From the NCBI RefSeq assembly GCF_012272815.1, contig NZ_JAAWWL010000001.1, forward strand, positions 1,675,146-1,739,145: 64,000 nucleotides of DNA, written 5' to 3'. The position numbers and the translations under genes are program-made. The notes under the pieces were generated by a model. That model was not told the DNA's origin. It saw nothing but the letters and a program-made list of their open reading frames with translations, and ran no database searches. Below are positions 61,264 to 64,000 of this stretch, piece after piece. Position 1 is the stretch's first letter. Each line of letters opens with the position of its first letter. This DNA is from Croceivirga thetidis. Its GTDB lineage: Bacteria; Bacteroidota; Bacteroidia; Flavobacteriales; Flavobacteriaceae.

Positions 61264-62295
61264 TTAAAATTTGGATTGCAGTTCGGTACGTGAAGAAACA
61301 CCTAGTTTTTTATAAATGTTGTTCACATGGGTTTTTACCGTGCTGTGGCTAATAAATAGTTCGGTGGCAATTTCTTTATTGGTTTTACCTGATTTTATGG
61401 CTTCAGTGATTTTCTGCTCTTGTGGTGTTAAGGTGGCAAAACCCTTGTTGCTTTTTCGTTTTTTGAGAATGTAAAAAGCACCGATAATGAACATTATCAG
61501 TATTATAAGGGAGACGATAATGTTTGAATTAAAAGCAAAACTATTTTCATCGGATTCAATCAAATTTTCGTCAGCATGTAATTCCTTCCTGTACTGTTCA
61601 GTGAATTTGGAATCTGGATACGTCTCTAATAAACTGTTTTGTAAATCGTTATAAAAAGTACTTGTGCTTAAAGACTCCAAATAATGATTGTAGGTTTCGT
61701 TTTTCCGGTCCGATAAAAACTCATAAACACTCAGTTCAACCAATGGTTCGTTTGTGCTATTTGCAAATTCTTGAAACTTTTTGAACCAATTATCATAGTG
61801 AATGGAACTAGCCGTTTTTGAATGGTGACCAATAAAATCGACTATCATTTCCTCCTTTAAAGATTCCATTTCCAATAATAAACCGGAAGCGTCATTTGAC
61901 GAACTAACCTCGCAGAAGGCCTGACCTGATAGGAGTGGAATTGAGATGGTATCGTTGTTGTTTGCAATAAACAAAAGGCTTTCCGTTGTACTGCATTCGC
62001 GTAAGAAGTGATTTTTTCCATTTAAACCTTCTTCGCAACCGTCGACATGAATTCGGTAAATACGATTTTGTGCAGGCAATGAATTTCCCTCAAAGGAAAA
62101 AAAACCTAGCGAGTCAGCGACTGTAGTTTGAAAAACTTGGTTGAGATATACTCTGGAAGTCTTTCGATAGTCTTCAACCAGCGATAAGTAGACGTTTTGG
62201 TTTATATAATTTTCAGCTACTTGACCGCTAAAGTGGTATTGCCCTTGAAGCGTGTAAGCAGCGAGAATAGCAACCAACGTAAAAAACGGCTTCAT
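61264..62295 (-). CDS. Membrane-anchored LuxR-type transcriptional regulator
   Basis: The 343-residue protein has a signal peptide (residues 1-18), a periplasmic region (about 20-255) without recognisable repeats, one transmembrane helix (about 258-277) followed by a KKRK stop, and a cytoplasmic LuxR/GerE helix-turn-helix (about 285-343; NKEIATELFISHSTVKTHVN). It would therefore sense something outside the cytoplasm and bind DNA directly, without a phosphorelay. The ATG at 62295 was chosen over a GTG five codons earlier because it begins the signal peptide. Its likely targets include the thioredoxin-like gene downstream. Confidence 0.88.
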   Translation of the reverse strand: MKPFFTLVAILAAYTLQGQYHFSGQVAENYINQNVYLSLVEDYRKTSRVYLNQVFQTTVADSLGFFSFEGNSLPAQNRIYRIHVDGCEEGLNGKNHFLRECSTTESLLFIANNNDTISIPLLSGQAFCEVSSSNDASGLLLEMESLKEEMIVDFIGHHSKTASSIHYDNWFKKFQEFANSTNEPLVELSVYEFLSDRKNETYNHYLESLSTSTFYNDLQNSLLETYPDSKFTEQYRKELHADENLIESDENSFAFNSNIIVSLIILIMFIIGAFYILKKRKSNKGFATLTPQEQKITEAIKSGKTNKEIATELFISHSTVKTHVNNIYKKLGVSSRTELQSKF

Positions 62296-62361
62296 TAAAC
62301 TGATTTTCACTGTAACAAGTTAGTGTTTTTTGCGTCCCATAGGTACATCAATCAAAATCAC

Positions 62362-62517
62362 ATGAGTTTTTTACGCGTTCTTTTGGCCATAATTTTTCCG
62401 CCACTTTCAGTCATCGGAAAAGGTTGTGGTTCTTTTCTTATTGTTCTACTTTTAACCCTTTGTGGCTGGGTACCAGGCGTTATTGCCGCACTGGTCATTT
62501 TGAACAATCCAAATTAG
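62362..62517 (+). CDS. YqaE/Pmp3-family small membrane protein
   Basis: The 51-residue protein is a two-helix membrane protein of the Pmp3/YqaE family: IIFPPLSVIGKGCGSF in the first helix region and LLTLCGWVPGVIAALVILNN in the second. Members affect membrane potential and salt or cold stress. The ATG at 62362 was chosen because it begins the family alignment; the frame upstream lacks family residues. It is divergent from the LuxR gene and followed after seven bases by a lipoprotein gene. Confidence 0.9.
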   Translation: MSFLRVLLAIIFPPLSVIGKGCGSFLIVLLLTLCGWVPGVIAALVILNNPN

Positions 62518-62524
62518 AGCTAAA

Positions 62525-63271
62525 ATGAAAAATTTAAGGGTCTTTTTGTCCATTTTAACGATAGGACTAATTACAGCATGCAATTTTACCGAAGAATTAT
62601 TTATTGAGGATGACGGTTCAGGTCGAATAAATATTCACTTTGATGGTAACGAGCTTATGGCTGGTATAGCTTCGATGAGTCCAGATAGTACTCAGAAGGA
62701 AGAAGTAGTAGATACTACCTTGGTATTCAAAGACCTTTTGGAAGAAAAGAAGGATAGTATCGCTCTATTATCCCCTGAGGAACAAGAAAAATTAAAGAAA
62801 TTGGAACCCTTCACCATGAAAATGGTCATGGATAGTAAGGAGCAAAAAATGCAGTTTGATTTATTCAGTGAGTTTAAGAATGTTAGTGAAGTAAATAATG
62901 CATTTAATGCCTTTCAAGACGCTTCTTCTGTTGGTCCGCAGCCAGGAGGTAGTGCACCATCGCAACAAGGACCACCGAGTATGCCCACTGAGGTCATTTA
63001 TGGTTTTGATGGCAATACATTTTCTAGGAGCACCAAAATTTTTGATGAGACCCTCTTTGCACAAAGTGTAGACAGTCTTCAAAGTGCTGAAATGTTTTTG
63101 TCGGGTTCAACATATACATTTAAATATCACTTTCCAAGACGTGTGAAATCGACCAACGCAGAAGGAGCTACTTTTTCTATGGATGGTAAGACCATGATAT
63201 ATGAAGTAAACTTCTTGCAAATGATGAAAGACCCAGAATCAATCAACATCGAGGTAGAACTTGAAGACTGA
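62525..63271 (+). CDS. Lipoprotein, unknown function
   Basis: The 248-residue lipoprotein (lipobox LITAC, Cys19) is acidic, with a mid-region rich in Lys/Glu (residues 70-95) and a Gly/Pro/Ser linker (about residues 140-158). The rest is mixed alpha/beta, ending in PESINIEVELED. I recognise no named family. It begins seven bases after the YqaE gene and ends 23 before lipB, so it is likely part of one transcript. A role at the inner leaflet of the outer membrane is inferred from the lipobox. Confidence 0.75.
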   Translation: MKNLRVFLSILTIGLITACNFTEELFIEDDGSGRINIHFDGNELMAGIASMSPDSTQKEEVVDTTLVFKDLLEEKKDSIALLSPEEQEKLKKLEPFTMKMVMDSKEQKMQFDLFSEFKNVSEVNNAFNAFQDASSVGPQPGGSAPSQQGPPSMPTEVIYGFDGNTFSRSTKIFDETLFAQSVDSLQSAEMFLSGSTYTFKYHFPRRVKSTNAEGATFSMDGKTMIYEVNFLQMMKDPESINIEVELED

Positions 63272-63294
63272 GCTTTCCGTTGTAATTTTGTAGG

Positions 63295-64000
63295 ATGAAC
63301 AAAAAAGTCCTATTAAAAGATTTAGGTAATAAAGACTATAAAGAGACTTGGGATTTTCAAGAAACCCTTTTTAAGGAAATTGTCGATTTAAAAATTCGAA
63401 ATAGGAGGGAAGCGGCCGGAATCGAAACCCCTAATCATTTTTTGATTGTAGAGCACCCTCATGTGTATACATTAGGCAAGAGTGGTGACATTTCCAATCT
63501 TTTGGTAGATGAAAAAGTGCTTGAAGAGAAAGGTGCTACCTTTTATAAAATTAATCGTGGCGGTGATATCACATATCACGGTCCTGGACAAATCGTAGGG
63601 TACCCAATTTTAGATTTGGATAACTTCTTCACAGATATTCATAAGTACCTCCGTCTTTTGGAAGAAATGGTCATATTAACTTTAGCCGAATATGGGCTAA
63701 AAGCAGAACGCTCAAAAGGGGAAACCGGTGTTTGGCTTGACGTAGGCACTCCCTTTGCACGAAAAATCTGTGCTATGGGCGTACGTGCTAGCCGCTGGGT
63801 GACCATGCATGGTTTTGCCTTGAACGTAAATGCTGATTTGGGCTATTTTGATTTGATGATTCCCTGTGGCATTAAGGACAAAGCAGTAACCTCATTAAAT
63901 GTGGAACTGGGCAAACCAGAAATTGATATGGATGAGGTAAAACAAAAACTCCTCAGACATTTTGAGGAGCTTTTTGAAGCAGAACTTGTTAAAGAAAAAA
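63295..64000 (+). CDS. lipB: Octanoyltransferase LipB (3' end outside window)
   Basis: The first 235 codons of lipoate protein ligase B are visible. The enzyme transfers octanoate from acyl carrier protein to lipoyl domains, the first step of lipoate synthesis. Marks are FLIVEHPHVYTLGKSG (about residues 48-63), NRGGDITYHGPGQIVGYPIL (about residues 87-106) with the conserved His, ARKICAMGVRASRWVTMHG with the catalytic Lys, and PCGIKDKAVTSL with the catalytic Cys. The frame continues past base 64000. It is plus-strand, 23 bases after the lipoprotein gene. Confidence 0.95.
   Translation, partial: MNKKVLLKDLGNKDYKETWDFQETLFKEIVDLKIRNRREAAGIETPNHFLIVEHPHVYTLGKSGDISNLLVDEKVLEEKGATFYKINRGGDITYHGPGQIVGYPILDLDNFFTDIHKYLRLLEEMVILTLAEYGLKAERSKGETGVWLDVGTPFARKICAMGVRASRWVTMHGFALNVNADLGYFDLMIPCGIKDKAVTSLNVELGKPEIDMDEVKQKLLRHFEELFEAELVKEK

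Noticed and set aside
1-64000. CRISPR array, tRNA/rRNA genes, insertion sequences, prophage or plasmid origin
   Set aside because: No evenly spaced repeats, cloverleaf-like sequence, transposase, integrase or phage structural genes were found on either strand.

Overview
The window looks like ordinary chromosome of a marine-type Flavobacteriaceae (Bacteroidota). I infer this from the TonB-dependent receptors with carboxypeptidase-regulatory N-termini, the ECF sigma/FecR/TonB-receptor cassette, a GLPGLI protein, DUF-type flavobacterial lipoproteins, LysS with a C-terminal extension, and promoters of the Bacteroidota type (TTG-N20-TAnnTTTG). No tRNA, rRNA, CRISPR array, insertion sequence or prophage was seen. 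The window cuts hemL at the left edge and lipB at the right edge.

Layout. 0-6 kb: end of hemL, a DUF985 cupin plus haloalkane dehalogenase pair, a small basic protein, and an orphan TonB receptor. 6-14 kb: an ECF sigma/FecR/FecA-type receptor cassette, divergent from a three-gene operon made of a transglutaminase-7TM membrane protein, a RimK-like ATP-grasp ligase and an outer-membrane barrel. 14-22 kb: a membrane protein, a GLPGLI-TonB receptor pair, and a penicillin-acylase plus alpha/beta hydrolase pair. 22-25 kb: a Nudix-type (NrtR/AraR-like) regulator divergent from a GH3 glucosidase, with two phased operators between them. 25-33 kb: a redox/electrophile-response island. It has an HxlR regulator divergent from a four-gene oxidoreductase operon, a vanadium haloperoxidase, and an AraC regulator upstream of a three-gene membrane/NmrA operon. 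33-46 kb: a pentapeptide-repeat/TIR-like protein, esterase, small secreted proteins, solA-crp, a serine beta-lactamase-like hydrolase, a MarR regulon with a duplicated operator, an exported HIT protein, an ankyrin/PD40 protein, an MFS transporter, and a Spy-like protein. 46-53 kb: a large zincin protease, two secreted acidic proteins sharing a 34-residue repeat, a barrel, and an LRR protein under a LytTR-type site. 52-58 kb: an M20 - S9 peptidase - SLC13 transporter operon and a YncE-like propeller. 58-64 kb: lysS, a thioredoxin-like protein, a membrane LuxR regulator, a YqaE peptide, a lipoprotein and lipB.

The best candidates for less-described biology are: (i) the transglutaminase-7TM/ATP-grasp/barrel operon, with a G-rich element shared with the adjacent sigma/FecR operon; (ii) the pair of secreted LGFDT-YLP repeat proteins; (iii) the pentapeptide-TIR-like protein. 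The regulatory sites (HxlR, AraC, Nudix/AraR-like, MarR, LytTR) are read directly from inverted or direct repeats. The assignment of each regulator is inference from position. All family calls are by eye without a database search.
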